Source: Corallium rubrum
Taxonomy: Eukaryota; Cnidaria; Anthozoa; Scleralcyonacea; Coralliidae
Assembly: GCA_964035015.1 (NCBI GenBank)
Contig: OZ036006.1
Location: 545,130-609,129, forward strand
Direction: 5' to 3'
DNA: 64,000 nucleotides
In this document: in pieces, positions 1 to 10,849 of the stretch
Layout: each line of letters opens with the position of its first letter
Numbering within the stretch: the stretch's first letter is position 1
Translations under genes and position numbers: made by a program
The notes under the pieces: generated by a model
Told to the model about the DNA's origin: nothing
The model's input: only the letters and a program-made list of their open reading frames with translations
Database searches by the model: none

Positions 1-55
1 AACAAACAGTGTTAATGAGGGTGGGCGGTGCATGCATGCAGTACACGTGTGTGTA

Positions 56-252
56 AAGCCTAGTTTACACGGGCAATTTTTCTTGGGCAATTTTCAACTT
101 GACAAGCTTTATTTGCCTGTGTGTATAAGGAAACATGGCAAATTTTTCCTTGACAAGTCTCCCTTTTGAAAAGCTGGCATGCCAGCTTTTCAACAAGGAG
201 ACTTGTCAAGGAAAAACTTGTCAAGGAAAAATTGCTCGTGTAAACTAGGCTT
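56..252. mobile_element. Foldback MITE, 16-bp inverted ends
   Basis: AAGCCTAGTTTACACG at 56 is perfectly complementary to the last 16 bases. The middle is also palindromic, centred on CTGGCATGCCAG near 180, and repeats TTGTCAAGGAAAAA. It is 197 bp long with no coding capacity. The shape is that of a non-autonomous DNA transposon; the superfamily is not determinable because the target duplication is unclear. Confidence 0.8.
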
Positions 253-764
253 AAAGCATGTGGGCATAAAGCAGTGGACTATATTTTCATCCTGGGTTTA
301 TATGAAAATGTTTTCAGGCGGGACAATTGCGACCGGGACGTATCACAACACAGCTAGAAAGTTGTAAAAACCACAGAATAATATCGAGATAAATAGAATT
401 TGAGGTATTATAAAGAGCTGCTGTCTTCCTACTAGCCGTTATCACTCATTTGTATCGAATAAACAGCTTAAGAATCAAAATAGATACTCGAAACGAGAGC
501 CGTCATATCGTCCCGGTGTCCCAGGAAATCCGTCCCGCCGTAATATCGCCCCCCGGGGGGCGATATTCCTAGGAATTTACATATATATGGCTAAAATTGT
601 TCTTCTCAAACCAGGATCCCGGTTGAGGAAAACACATTCTTCATATATCTTGCATATATCATATATCTTCATATATCTTCCGGCAAACACGTTCTTCATA
701 TAAACAAAATGAGATAAATAAAGGGAAAATATAACCACTTGGTATATAATAAAATACTTATTGC
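253..764. other. Unassigned AT-rich stretch with a perfect palindrome
   Basis: No gene is recognised. A 26-bp perfect palindrome with a C6G6 core occupies 542-567. Between about 635 and 705 there is a loose ATATCTTCATAT repeat. If the SDR gene runs off the left edge, this is intron or 3' gene territory. Confidence 0.4.
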
Positions 765-871
765 ATTGACTCGAACCTTCGGCAAACAGTATGTTTTGTG
801 GTCCCTCGACCGTCAATGTTTCCACGCTGTCGGGTCTACAAAACATACTGTTTCTCTCGGTCCCAGTCAAT
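765..871. mobile_element. Short palindromic MITE
   Basis: ATTGACTCG near the left end and AGTCAAT at the right end are inverted, and AAACAGTATGTTTTGT at about 785 pairs with ACAAAACATACTGTTT at about 838. It is about 107 bp long and non-coding. Confidence 0.6.
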
Positions 872-938
872 AAGTGTTAAATATCATACGTAAGCCAAAT
901 CCAATAATTGTTTAATATTTAACATCAATATAACTAAC

Positions 939-1210
939 CCAAAAGTTAGCCATCACATTAACATCCATTGTTCTTGTAATATCGTCATCAGAACAGTGCA
1001 GAAATTTCTGGCCACAAACAACCCCAGCATTATTGACCAGAATATCAACATCACCAACTTCACGTATTATCTTTCTGGCAGTTTCATATACTTCTTCCTT
1101 TTTTGTGACATCGCACCTGAATGAGAACGCATGACGCTTTTGCTTTATAATATCTTGGGCAACGGAATCGATGCTCTGTTTATCGATGTCCAACAATACG
1201 GCTTTCACTC
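939..1210 (-). CDS. Short-chain dehydrogenase (SDR16C-like), second coding exon
   Basis: This exon encodes 90 residues of the Rossmann fold. It begins with the VLLDID stretch, where the acidic residue ending beta-strand 2 selects the cofactor, and continues through a CDVT segment to the structural motif LVNNAGVV and then NVMANFW. The acceptor is CTCCAG|GAGTG at 1211-1212 and the donor is TTTTGG|GTTAGT at 938. The exon starts with two bases of a split glycine codon, matching the phase-1 donor of the upstream exon at 4919, and ends in phase 0. The catalytic YxxxK is not here and should be in exons beyond the left edge. Known relatives (HSD17B11, RDH10, SDR16C5) are ER or lipid-droplet NAD(P)-dependent retinol/steroid dehydrogenases; the substrate here is not determinable. 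The reading frame is intact. Confidence 0.88.
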
Positions 1211-1278
1211 CTGGAGAATAGCAAACAAAACCCGAATTTATTATCGAGTATAAGTAAATTCATGACATTGATGGTTTT

Positions 1279-1675
1279 TAGGCCTGCGCTAAACGTCGCA
1301 CAATAGACGAATTTAATCCAGACGAATTTAATTGTTTGGATTATATTCGAACGAAACTGCGACGTATAACTCGATTAAATTCGACACACGAATTAAATAC
1401 GTTTGGGCAATTAAATTCGTCTGTGTCAGACGGATAATGCGACGATAATGCGTGTTCGAGTTAGACGACGAATTATCGACGCGTCGAATAAAATATTACT
1501 TCTATCTGTGACTATCTGGCGCCATGTTTTCAAGTCCAATTAAAAAAAATTAAATTCGACTGTAATTCGACCTTTAACTTCACGTTGCATTTACGTCGCA
1601 TTACCGACGAACTTAATTTGAATTAAATTCGTCTGAATTAAATTCGTCTACTGTGGGACGTTTAGCGCAGGTCTT
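1279..1675. mobile_element. MITE with long inverted ends, in SDR intron
   Basis: GCCTGCGCTAAACGTC near the left end is mirrored by GACGTTTAGCGCAGG at the right end, followed on both sides by reiterated GACGAATTTAAT / ATTAAATTCGTC blocks. It is about 397 bp long with no ORF, and lies in the SDR intron. Confidence 0.82.
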
Positions 1676-1845
1676 AGTGATTTAATCACTAAAAACCCGA
1701 AATGTCACGCATTTGCTTTGTAATTTTATACATGGACACCGAGGAAATAAACAAAAGAATGGACACATGCGCAAAAACAAATTATTATCCCATAACATTT
1801 GGAGGCAAAAAGAAGATTAAATATAGAGAATGAATTCACTTTGCA

Positions 1846-1985
1846 ACAGTCTTGACAGAAGGTTGCAGGTTCGAACCCTGTTTGGGGTCTCCAAAATCTT
1901 TTTTGACGAACGTCTACCAAACGTTTGTTACATTTGCACCAAGCTCGCAATACCACATGCACTACATGTATACGTACAATTTATC
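1846..1985 (+). mobile_element. tRNA-derived SINE, 5'-truncated copy
   Basis: It has an internal B-box (GGTTCGAACCC at about 1869) but no A-box, because the tRNA head is cut at TCTTGACAGAAGG. Its body, TTTTTTGACGAACGTCTACC then ACTACATGTATACGTACAAT, matches the longer copy at 2080. Confidence 0.65.
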
Positions 1986-2079
1986 ATATCACATTAACTA
2001 CATCTCATATGCAAACACTACAGTGTACCACTTAAGAGCACATATGACTGTAAATTCTCAATCTTAGCTCTTCATCTGA

Positions 2080-2243
2080 GCCTCAGTGGCTAAATGGTTA
2101 GAGCATCTAACTGGTCATTAGAAGATTGCAGGTTCGAACCCTATCTGAGGTCTCAGAAATCCTTTTTGAGTAATTGAGCTTGACGAACGTCTACCAAAAC
2201 GTGCACTACATGTATACCTACAATTTGTCATAGTCTTGACAGT
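2080..2243 (+). mobile_element. tRNA-derived SINE with complete tRNA-like head
   Basis: Bases 2080-2151 fold as a cloverleaf. The acceptor arm is GCCTCAG/CTGAGGT, the A-box is TGGCTAAATGG, and the anticodon stem TCTAA/TTAGA has loop CTGGTCA (nominal anticodon GGT). The B-box is GGTTCGAACCC. The SINE body continues with the same GACGAACGTCTACC tail as its neighbour at 1846. GGT is not a usual eukaryotic Thr anticodon and a shared tail follows, so I read this as a SINE and not a working tRNA gene. Confidence 0.68.
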
Positions 2244-2387
2244 GTTGTTCAGATCACAGTCAGTAGAAGTCAAGAGAGACTTCCTTCTGTTAACAGTGTT
2301 CACATCACCCTTTCTTTAACGTGAAATAATACGAGCAACAAATTGCTGCAACATTGTTGCATTGCAAGTTGAAAAGCGTTGTTGCAC

Positions 2388-2553
2388 GTATTACCACCCA
2401 CTTCAAACATATTGTGGCGAAACGATAATTTTGTTGCAAGTTGAAACAGCATGCTGCAGCAAGTAAAACTGGTGTCTACTTTTTTCAACAATTTGTTTCA
2501 ACTTACAACAAAATCATTGTTGCGTGACAATGTTTAAGGTGGGTGGTAATACT
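2388..2553. mobile_element. MITE, GTATTACCACCCACTT ends
   Basis: GTATTACCACCCACTT at 2388 is inverted as AAGGTGGGTGGTAATAC ending at 2553. The interior is rich in CAACATTGTTGC/GTTGCAAGTTGAAA words that also extend to about 2320 on the left, so a larger nested palindrome is possible. Confidence 0.72.
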
Positions 2554-2957
2554 TAATACTGCGAGCAGGCTCTCTCAACGCGGCGCTGTGAAATGAGAGC
2601 CTGCAACATTCCTGGGGGTAAATCAATAATGCCCACTTAATTAATATGCAAATGTCGCGAATCAAACCAATCACATTCTTCCAGAAGTCCCTGTGAAAAC
2701 CCTCATTCAAAACGCAACCTAGCCTGCCTAGCAGGCGTTCTGTTCTGGGGGAGAGGGTTGAAGTCTCCAATAAACAAGAATATTAACTCGAACCAAACGC
2801 AGTTTAGAAAAATGTGCAAGAAACTATGTACTGATTATTGTCATACAGTTATTGATTTCCGTCCATCGTGAGACATTGAAAACAAGAAAGACGCTAATCT
2901 ATAATATCTACCGTCTTAAGGAGAAACCTATGTTAAATAAATTAATAAAAGAAAACA

Positions 2958-3160
2958 CTGTCCGCTTAATACAAGGATTTGGTATTGTTTTACACTGATT
3001 TAGGTGTCGGCGTCCGCTTAAATTGAGGTGTCCGCTTAATAGAGGTGACCTTTCACCTTTGTATGGTTAATATGGGATTCAATTCGGGACTTTGGGAACT
3101 GTCCGCTTAATACAGGGTGTCCGCTTAATGGAGGGCCGCTTAATACAGGTTTGACTGTAT
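2958..3160 (+). repeat. Irregular repeat of GTCCGCTTAAT motif
   Basis: The decamer TCCGCTTAAT or a close variant recurs about six times, usually followed by ACAGG or AGAGG, ending in ACAGGTTTGACTGTA. The spacing is irregular, so this is a decayed repeat and not a clean satellite. No ORF. Confidence 0.6.
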
Positions 3161-4427
3161 ATATACTTTAGAGGACATTTTTTTTTTAATTCAGGGCAAA
3201 ATTACTTGTATATACATGATTGGTTCCTTGATCAGCAGCTTGATTGGTCGTTTTGTTACTTAGCAACAGTGAACCTCTTAGGACTGACCTTTTTTCAACA
3301 AGTCTGCAAGTTTGTATATTTTGAACTAATTTAAACTACTGAAGGAGTGTAAACTATTAGTGAAATGAAAATGAATACACTAGAAAATTTACAAACTTTG
3401 CCTGTATTTACAAAAACGAAGCTTACAGGCACAGCGATAGCCAACAGGCCAAGGAAAATTAGGAATGTTGCTGAACACTGACTGTGATAAAGTACATGTA
3501 TATACTGTACTTTGACATTTTCTGAACATAACATAGCTCTTGAATAATTTTGCCCACTATATTATTAACACCTAATTGCATGAGTTCTCATAAAATTAAG
3601 GTTTAATTTCACTCGTGTTTTCAAAATCTTACAAATTACCCTCATTGCATTGCAACTCGGGCAATTTTGTAAAATTTTGAAAACACTTGTGAAATTAAAT
3701 TAATTTTCCTCGGTCCCATGCAATTACCTATACTGTATTAATTACATCATTACTGGATGAAAGTCATTTCATTTTAAACATCCCTCATCCAGTACAGTAT
3801 TCACATGAGGAACAATTAATTACACTAAACATTCCATGTTACTATTAATTAGGAAATTGTCCCTCATAATAATCATGGAGGCAATGCTAGTAGATCGGCA
3901 CACTACAAAAGAAAGGGTGTGAAGGTTTCACTGCTAACGGAAGAGAGTCTCGCTTCAATTAACTGTGGTCTAAAATGAGCAACATTGTCAAGATTGTTGC
4001 AAAGCTGAATTAATCCTCTATTAATATTGTTTAATCCTCCAAAATGTATGGAATAATAATTTATCTTAGTTTGCACATGTGTCTATTCTTTTGTTTATTT
4101 CCTCTGTGACTGTGACGATACTGTAGGTTACCTTGTCAATTTTTGGGTAGGGGTGTGCCACTGTGACCTATCCCAGACCAAATTTTAAAAAATTGTTACA
4201 GTTTCTTAATTCGATTATGTATTTACGAGTTCAGATTTGCTATAATGACAATAAGTATACCTTTTAACTAGATCCACTAGAGGTAAAAAAAACAACTTAT
4301 GCTTATACAGTAGAATCCAAGACATCATATTGATCATATTGATCTACCAAAACATCATAAAATTATTTGTTGACTTAAGGCATTAGGTTTAATACAGGAT
4401 TTTATCAAAGGCCCATTTTTTTAACAT
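3161..4427. other. SDR intron, no gene seen
   Basis: The only structure noted is an inverted pair at 3605-3696 (AATTTCACTCGTGTTTTC / GAAAACACTTGTGAAATT). A 67-residue minus-strand frame at 3331-3534 has two hydrophobic runs but no splice support or recognisable domain, so I do not call it. Confidence 0.4.
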
Positions 4428-4665
4428 ATTGAGTTTTACTTGTGGTGTACAGTTCTAGGGGGATCCAGGGGCATGCCCCAGAAAATTTTTAAAATTTGGG
4501 TCTATTAAAAATGACATTTCCCGTGAAATTTTAGCAAAATTTTAAAAGTTTTAAAACATATTTTTAATGGAACATTTTACCATTTTAAATATTTAATGTT
4601 TTTTAAAACTTTATTGGGAAAATTGCAGCATTAATTAAGATATATGTATTTGAGAAAATGCAGAG
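4428..4665. mobile_element. Decayed hAT-like repeat fragment
   Basis: TAGGGGGATCCAGGGGCATG, AAAATTTTTAAAATTTGGGT and the downstream TTTTAAAACTTTATTG block align by eye with 61297-61470 inside the complete element at 61243-62718. Neither terminus is recognisable here, so it is an old fragment in the SDR intron. Confidence 0.6.
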
Positions 4666-4740
4666 AATAAAGTTTTACAACGTCAACGTATCAATACTGG
4701 AACAAAAGTGAAAGTATGACAATTAATTAATTATTAATTC

Positions 4741-4844
4741 AATTTAATAACTAATTCATTCATTCATTCATTCATTCATTCATTCATTCATTCATTCATT
4801 CATTCATTCATTCATTCATTCATTCATTCATTCATTCATTCATC
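4741..4844 (+). repeat. (ATTC)n microsatellite
   Basis: An almost pure tetranucleotide tract of about 22 units sits in the SDR intron about 75 bp from the donor of exon 1. Confidence 0.95.
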
Positions 4845-4918
4845 AATTCATTCGATAATTAATATTCTAAAAATTTCAAGAAAGTCAAGAAAGAACAAAA
4901 TTTCGTATAAACTCTGAC

Positions 4919-5180
4919 CTTTCTTTGCGAGACCAGTAGCAATGAGTTTTCCAATTCCGTGACCAGCTCCAGTGACAACAGCAGTCAGTCCATCGATCTT
5001 TTTGCGCCTTCGAGGTACAAACCACCGAACAAGGGCTTCAAGCGTGTAGCAAATTGCGTAGAAGACTAAAACAACCAGTTCAATAACAATATTCCTACAA
5101 CCAATAACGTTCAAAAACGTTATGAATAGTATAAACAAGAGAAATAGGAAAAGACAAAGAATGCATAGTTGGTACTCCAT
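4919..5180 (-). CDS. Short-chain dehydrogenase (SDR16C-like), first coding exon
   Basis: Eighty-seven codons from ATG at 5180. Residues 1-50 are strongly hydrophobic (signal-anchor or two membrane passes), followed by the basic stop-transfer motif PRRRKK. The nucleotide-binding motif TGAGHGIG (TGxxxGxG) then comes at about residues 70-77, and the exon ends in LAKKG. The donor is AAAG|GTCAGA in phase 1, which joins the phase-1 acceptor at 1211 to give an uninterrupted LAKKGVKAVLLDID. An N-terminal anchor plus PRRRK directly before the Rossmann fold is typical of SDR16C members such as RDH10 and HSD17B11, so ER or lipid-droplet membrane location is likely. The start is chosen because it is the first ATG before the hydrophobic segment. 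The gene diverges from the unknown gene whose first exons begin at 7480. Confidence 0.88.
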
Positions 5181-6197
5181 ATGGTTTGCAAATCGAGGAT
5201 GAGCATGAAATCTTTTTGGTCAGCAGTCATATTAACTTTTTAACATCACCTGAAACTAGTCTGGCTTTGCGAGACAGGAAAGTAAAAATACAGAGAATAG
5301 TGAACTAGCTAGCCACTATAGGCGAAGTGTTTTGAACAATGTAGATTACCTAGCTTTGAAGATACGTGATCCTTAAAGACAATTTCAGTAATATATTAAA
5401 TCCACTCTCTTATTTAATTCAAAAACAACTGTTCAGTTTGATGTCTAGAACACGCCTCCAAATAACATTCTCAAGTCGTCTGCACAAGAGGTAAACACTA
5501 TCGACAATTTCCAAAAATTCTGAAATAAATCCAATTCTGCGGGTTGAAATTTTTTATGCCAGCAGAATGTTTGGCACTAAAAGGAGTAACGTATGCAACC
5601 TTACCACTCAGGGAAAACCCTTATTTTATGTAAACGGCAGATCGACGCTGCAGCTTCTAAATGATAGCGACATATATGGCCCATATTTTTAATATTTAGA
5701 TTTACAAAACGCGGCAGTGTGTTTAAAACAACATTAACGTGAAGTGAAATTAAAAAAACTAAATGTAGTTTTAAAAACGAGATCACGAATTTGAGGTTGA
5801 CAAAGTCATTTTACATCAGTACGAGAGACGCATGCCTGGCTTATGGCATGTGATTCACTACACCGTTTGTTGTTTTTTTTGGGGGGGGAAATAAAAGTTC
5901 CTTGCCTTAAATTCCGAAAAGAATTTTTAAACATTAGGCGTACGTAACTTAAATAGTTTTTGTATCTACTGCGCATGAGCGAGTAGATAACCGCTATCAC
6001 CCGTGTAAGTTCACAGATTCTTTAGCCGCTCGTCACTTCTTAGTTCTTATATTAGTTATTACAAATAACAAATGTCTTATTAATAAAGGTGCTTTCTTCT
6101 CACAGGCGTAGCAGCCCAATTCTGGTGAGTATGTGTGGGGAAGGGAGGGGGGGGGGGGGGGGCGGAGTGCAGATATTTTTGCTCGAAGAATTTTGGG
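5181..6197. other. Divergent intergenic region, upstream of SDR gene
   Basis: No coding exon is recognised. It should carry the SDR 5' UTR and promoter. A G-run at about 5881-5888 and a 16-G homopolymer at 6147-6162 are the notable features; no TATA or CCAAT element stands out with confidence. Confidence 0.35.
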
Positions 6198-6484
6198 TTA
6201 AATATATAGAGGACATTACACGGTGGTGCGAAGATATGGATTTTATCTTCGAGTGGTGAAAACAATATTTTACAAATGAGCGTAGCAAATGAGTAAAATA
6301 TCGTTTTTATAATTACCACGAGAAGATAAAATTCATATCTTCATGCCAGCGTGTAATTTTCTTTTTATTATATAGATTCAATGCAAAAAGAGGTAAAATT
6401 TTTAATGACGTCATCGATATCTTCACTAGTGAGGATATCGAAAATACGACACTGCATATTTTCTAATACTCGCATCTATATAAT
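6198..6484. mobile_element. MITE family B, copy 1
   Basis: GAGGACATTACACGGTGGT..GAAGATATGGATTTTATCTTCG and its partial complement CATATCTTCATGCCAGCGTGTAA form a hairpin, followed by a conserved TAGATTCAATGCAAAAAGAG..CGACACTGCATATTTTC tail. The same order recurs at 42823-43060, defining a family. Confidence 0.75.
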
Positions 6485-6970
6485 GATGATTCGTATTTTT
6501 CAGTCTGAACTTAACGTATGAATCTTTCCTGAACATTTGACAGCGCAATACATGTCAAAATTGACCGAAATTCCTAGCAGAAAGTGCCCAAATTTTCTTT
6601 TTTCAAATATTTTGGGAGGGCAATTGCCATCCAACCTCCCACCCCCCGCCTATGTTTCTTCTGGCACGTTCTTATTAGGTCTGCAACAACCTCGTACTCT
6701 GCATGGTGCGCGAAGCTGTTATCGAAGAATGTTCGTTTATCCCGCGGTGTTTTATTATCAAACTCTTGTTATGATTGCGTAATCACCTCATGTTGAGCAG
6801 CAATGTTTCAACGCGACAAAAGTCGCTTACTGTTTTTGATATTCGTGCATATTCGCAAGCGGTATTTTTAAAATCTCATACTTTCCTAGAGTACTATTCT
6901 ATTATACTTTCTTTTTTTTTTTATGCTGATTTCGACAATTTAACACCATTCACTACTCACTAGGCGGCAT
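6485..6970. other. No gene seen
   Basis: AT-rich spacer between MITE B and the tandem array. Short open frames here have no recognisable domain or splice context. Confidence 0.35.
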
Positions 6971-7479
6971 CCTTGAGAGACCCATCAATCAATAATTTTA
7001 CTTCCAACTTATACGAACCGGATGTTTTTCGGTTCTGCAACAAAAGTGGGGGATTTCCCTACAGCACGCCCTCTGGACTAGCGCGAACCAATCATAATTT
7101 AACTCACGGAACGCTCTCGCATATAATAAAACTATAAAAGTTCTGGAATCCAGATTTCTGTTCAGAATGTGATTAGCGACATTAGCTTCCTCAGCAGACG
7201 ACATTCTGACAGTCATTCATAATGCCAAGCACAATTTTTTACTGGATCGTTAATAGTTAAAGGTTACTGTGTGGTTAGTTTGGTTCGGTGTCCTTTTTAG
7301 CCAAGTGGTCATTTGAAATATCTCAAATCAAGTCGACAGTCAAATATTTGTCTAAAAAAGCCAGTTGAATCACAAGATCGACGCCAGTAAGTTGTTGCCT
7401 GTCTGAGGGTGCTATTGGTTCGCAATCTGAATCTCATTAAGCATTTGTTGCTTTTGAGAAAATAGTTACAGGATTCGCT

Positions 7480-7501
7480 ATGGATCAGCCGATGGAAAAT
7501 G
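7480..7501 (+). CDS. First coding exon, array copy 1, of unknown gene
   Basis: A 22-nt exon encoding MDQPMEN plus one base, in context TTCGCT|ATG. The donor is GTAGGT, weaker than the GTAAGG of the other copies. Phase 1 fits the acceptor at 27704. Lying 2.3 kb from the divergent SDR start, it may be the ancestral promoter, but the hAT insertion and the weaker donor could have silenced it. Splicing is inferred, not shown. Confidence 0.5.
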
Positions 7502-7797
7502 GTAGGTTTTGTGCTGTAGGCTTTATAATAGTAATAAGGAATAAGACTAATAATTTGAAAGCTTTTATGGCCAAGATAATTGTATATTAGTTTATTATAA
7601 CATTAGTTTTACAAAATTAGTATCTGGATAATTTCGCGAAATGATTTCTCAGTATATTATCTATTGAAAGGTCAGAATGAATCAGGATCACACTTTCAGA
7701 TTGGGCATGGAGACTTTTGGCTTTTAAAAAGGCATTAAAAAGGCATTCTAGCTTGTATTGTAGTTCCATAAACAAGATTAATTACATCTAGTCATTA

Positions 7798-7874
7798 ACG
7801 TAACTTCCAACCTAAGAACTGGAGCCATGGGGATCTCTCCCTATGGTTCCAGTTCTTAGGTTGGAAGTTACGTT
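7798..7874. repeat. Inverted duplication within array unit 1
   Basis: ACGTAACTTCCAACCTAAG and its complement CTTAGGTTGGAAGTTACGT flank ATGGGGATCTCTCCCTATGG. It sits just before the 17-G run of this unit; other units carry only one arm (CCAACCTAAGAACTGG). Confidence 0.8.
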
Positions 7875-8968
7875 CCAGTTCTTAGGAGGCGGGGGGGGGG
7901 GGGGGGGACTGTTTCAAAGTCATCAGGGTTCTAACTTAAAGGGCGGGCCGTATCACGCTATTTTAAGCATTTCTGGCACAAACAAAATTGTCTATAAATC
8001 ATACAAATTTCACAATAACCATTTTAAAAGATATAAAAACACAAAGCCTGCTAGAAACGTGCACAGAAGTACGGATGGACGGCAAGATTAAGCGAGATTG
8101 AAAGGGATAGCAAATGGACATATCTTGATTTCTGTTTGGCAAAACTGGACCTAAAAGTTTAGCTTAATTTGTGCGAGTGCTTGGTCTCAAATGTTCAGAA
8201 CTCAGCTGTTAGGTAACTCTTATTTCATAACTGATCCATGAATCAATGTATAATTTTAATTTTGAAGCGGTTTGCATTAGGGATGAGCCGATACCAGAAA
8301 AAAGCCGATTCGCCGATCCGATATATCGGAGCCGATATAAAAAAATAATCGGCCGATTAATCGGCTATGGCCGATATTTCTGTGTAAAAGTTGAATAAAA
8401 GTTTAAAACCCGGTACATGCGCCGGATAACGGTTTTTTGACAACTTTTAATACTTGTGTATACGCCACAAATTGACGTACTAGTTTTAGTGTGTTCCGGA
8501 AAATATTTACTCATATTGGACAGTTATCGGTCACTGTACGAGTCAAATGAATCAAACGTAAAAATATAAATGTATAATTGGAATTCATTCAACATAAGTG
8601 TAAATGTTACTGACCATATCAGTTACAATAAATGGCAAAGCTAACCTTACTAGTTACTAACTACTAAGCAACTAGTCATACTATCATTACTATGCCAATA
8701 TAATATATCTGCTTCGAAATAGATTACAGACATTTTCAAACTGCAAAGTGCAAAGGTTTGAAATAATGGCTATAATGCAATTAATTCAAAATTAACAATT
8801 TTAGTATTTTACAGAGACTAACATAGCCTAACCAGTTGCCATTATTATATAGTATATACAGAAATACAGAATAAGTCTGGTCTAAAATAACGCAAGTGTT
8901 TAACTGGAATGTCAACGGTTTTGAGTCTTTACAGTTTACATATGCAAAATTATGCATTCACTATTTCA

Positions 8969-10849
8969 CTAGTAACCAAAGTTTAGTCTGGGTAAATTGT
9001 GATGTAGGAACAAGAGACTTTCCGATTTTGATGGGTTAAGGCGGTTTCTGCTATCTTCTATGATATTACCAGCTTCGCTGAATATGCGTTCTGAGTAAAC
9101 GCTTGAGCAAGGTGCACTCAAAAATTTCTTTGCCACTTTGTGGATGTTGGGATAGGCCATTTTGTTTGCAGTCCACCACTTGTAAGGACATTCATCCTTA
9201 GCTAAGAGTGGCAACATCAGAAAAGCATCTGCTTCTTTCTTCTCAGGGGATGTTGCCGTTGGATTCTCTGTATCTTCAGACGCAACGGCAAATGAAGAAG
9301 CAACCAATTCATCAAAGCATGCCCAAAGATCTGTTCTGTTCTCCTCGTGTGTTGAAATGGCAGGAGACGTTGGTGTGCTTTCGAGCTGCTCTGGTTCTGG
9401 AAGCCTTGCGTTTTCCAATTCTTGCAGAAGCAACTCGCGCCCTCTTGATGCTGCTGTGAAGGCTACCTTGAAACGGGGGTCGACAGTAGTCGCGATAATG
9501 TAATTCTCATCTTTGAGCATCCGTTCAAAACGAGAAGTTATAGCATCATGAAATTCCTGCTTCATTGTGTGCACGCCAGTTGATTTGTCTCCGTCGTCTT
9601 TGGCTAAAAAATGCTTGAGGACCGAAACAGCGGGGATCACGGCTGAAATAGGGGCGTTGTTAGAGCTCAGGAGTTTGGTGTATTCTTCGAAGGGTTGAAG
9701 CAAACGGACGACCTTTTCCATCAGTCTCCATTCGTTGGCCGTTGGTATTGGAATGTTATGCTCCGTAGCATACAGTACGATGGCATTTTTCACCTCAAGC
9801 AATCGCTGAAGTAGGTAATATGTTGAATTCCACCGAGTTGGAACATCCTGAAGCAGCTTTTTCTTTGGGAGGTTCAATTCTTCTTGGATCTTGGAGAGTT
9901 GGTAACAAGCTAAAGCTGAGTGATTAAAATGAGTTACGACTCTCTTGCTTCTGGAAATCATATCAGAAACACTCCTTTGTGACATGATGCCATCCAGAAT
10001 TGCGAGTTGTAAAGTGTGAAGAAAGCAGGACCCTCTTGCTAAACCAGCTAATTCAACTCCACTGACCATGTTCGCACCATTGTCAGTGATTAGCATAAGA
10101 CATTTCCACAAAGGTATCTCCCAATTCTTAAGCATGGCTTCAAACTTGCTTGCGATCGCAAGCCCAGTGTGGCTCCCAGAAAACAGGCTTGAATGCAGCA
10201 CATAAGATTGCATTGAAGGAACTACATCTGACACCCAATGGGCTGAAAGGCTGATGTACGAATTGTTTGTGTGCTTGCAAGTCCATATATCTGACGTGAA
10301 TGAGATGCTTTCACTTTCACATAGCTTTTCAGAGGTAGCTTTTTTCGCTCTTTCGTGGAGATTCGGAATGACGGTGTCGCTGAAATGAAATCGACTCGGT
10401 AGATGATAAGAGGGCGCCAGGTGTTTCACGAGCCTTTTGAATCCTAGGTCTTCAACCATCAAAAAAGGCTGGTTGTCTAGTGCCATCATCTCGCCAATTA
10501 ACTGGGTGACTTTCTTCGCGGCAGAGCTGTTGATGTCCCATACACGGGCTTTTTCAAAGCTTGTTTGAATGGAATTTTGGGTTTTCAATGCCTTTCTCGC
10601 AGTGCCAGATGTCTCGCCTTGGGATGAAGCTTCGCTTGTTCTTTTTTGAGCTTTTTCTTCATCTTTGGCAGACAACTCTCGAAAGGAGACTGGATGCTTG
10701 AGTTGAACGTGTTTTCGGAGATTGGTAGTATTGAATTGTTTTGGCGTTTTTCCACCTCTCGAGACTATCACTTTTGTATGTTTGCCAGTGCCATATACAT
10801 GCCGACGACTACAAAATTTAGTGTAGCAATTTAAAACACTCCACGTCAC
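8969..10849 (-). CDS. hAT transposase, BED finger and hATC dimerisation domain
   Basis: 626 residues. It cuts and pastes the surrounding element by binding the subterminal repeats through an N-terminal BED finger and catalysing with an RNase-H-like DDE core. Visible parts: a BED remnant at 1-55 with SRGGKTPKQFNTTNLRKH and the His pair at 47 and 52; a first catalytic-type Asp in SDIWT (about 186); a second in ITDNGAN (about 255); the hAT signature DVPTRWNSTYYLLQRLLE near 340; and a C-terminal hATC segment (about 550-617) with YPNIHKVAKKFLSAPCSSVY and SERIFSEAG. The frame is uninterrupted over normal length for ZBED-like hATs. The oddity is that the two BED cysteine positions read His24 and Val27, so zinc binding is probably impaired. 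The element may therefore be recently inserted but not autonomous. Confidence 0.93.
   Translation of the reverse strand: MTWSVLNCYTKFCSRRHVYGTGKHTKVIVSRGGKTPKQFNTTNLRKHVQLKHPVSFRELSAKDEEKAQKRTSEASSQGETSGTARKALKTQNSIQTSFEKARVWDINSSAAKKVTQLIGEMMALDNQPFLMVEDLGFKRLVKHLAPSYHLPSRFHFSDTVIPNLHERAKKATSEKLCESESISFTSDIWTCKHTNNSYISLSAHWVSDVVPSMQSYVLHSSLFSGSHTGLAIASKFEAMLKNWEIPLWKCLMLITDNGANMVSGVELAGLARGSCFLHTLQLAILDGIMSQRSVSDMISRSKRVVTHFNHSALACYQLSKIQEELNLPKKKLLQDVPTRWNSTYYLLQRLLEVKNAIVLYATEHNIPIPTANEWRLMEKVVRLLQPFEEYTKLLSSNNAPISAVIPAVSVLKHFLAKDDGDKSTGVHTMKQEFHDAITSRFERMLKDENYIIATTVDPRFKVAFTAASRGRELLLQELENARLPEPEQLESTPTSPAISTHEENRTDLWACFDELVASSFAVASEDTENPTATSPEKKEADAFLMLPLLAKDECPYKWWTANKMAYPNIHKVAKKFLSAPCSSVYSERIFSEAGNIIEDSRNRLNPSKSESLLFLHHNLPRLNFGY

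Noticed and set aside
2080..2151. A functional tRNA-Thr(GGT) gene
   Set aside because: The anticodon is not normally used in eukaryotes and the sequence is followed by a SINE body shared with a neighbour, so it is called a SINE.
6080..6319. Proline-rich 79-aa and 62-aa minus frames
   Set aside because: The proline run is the 16-G homopolymer; the rest is MITE B.
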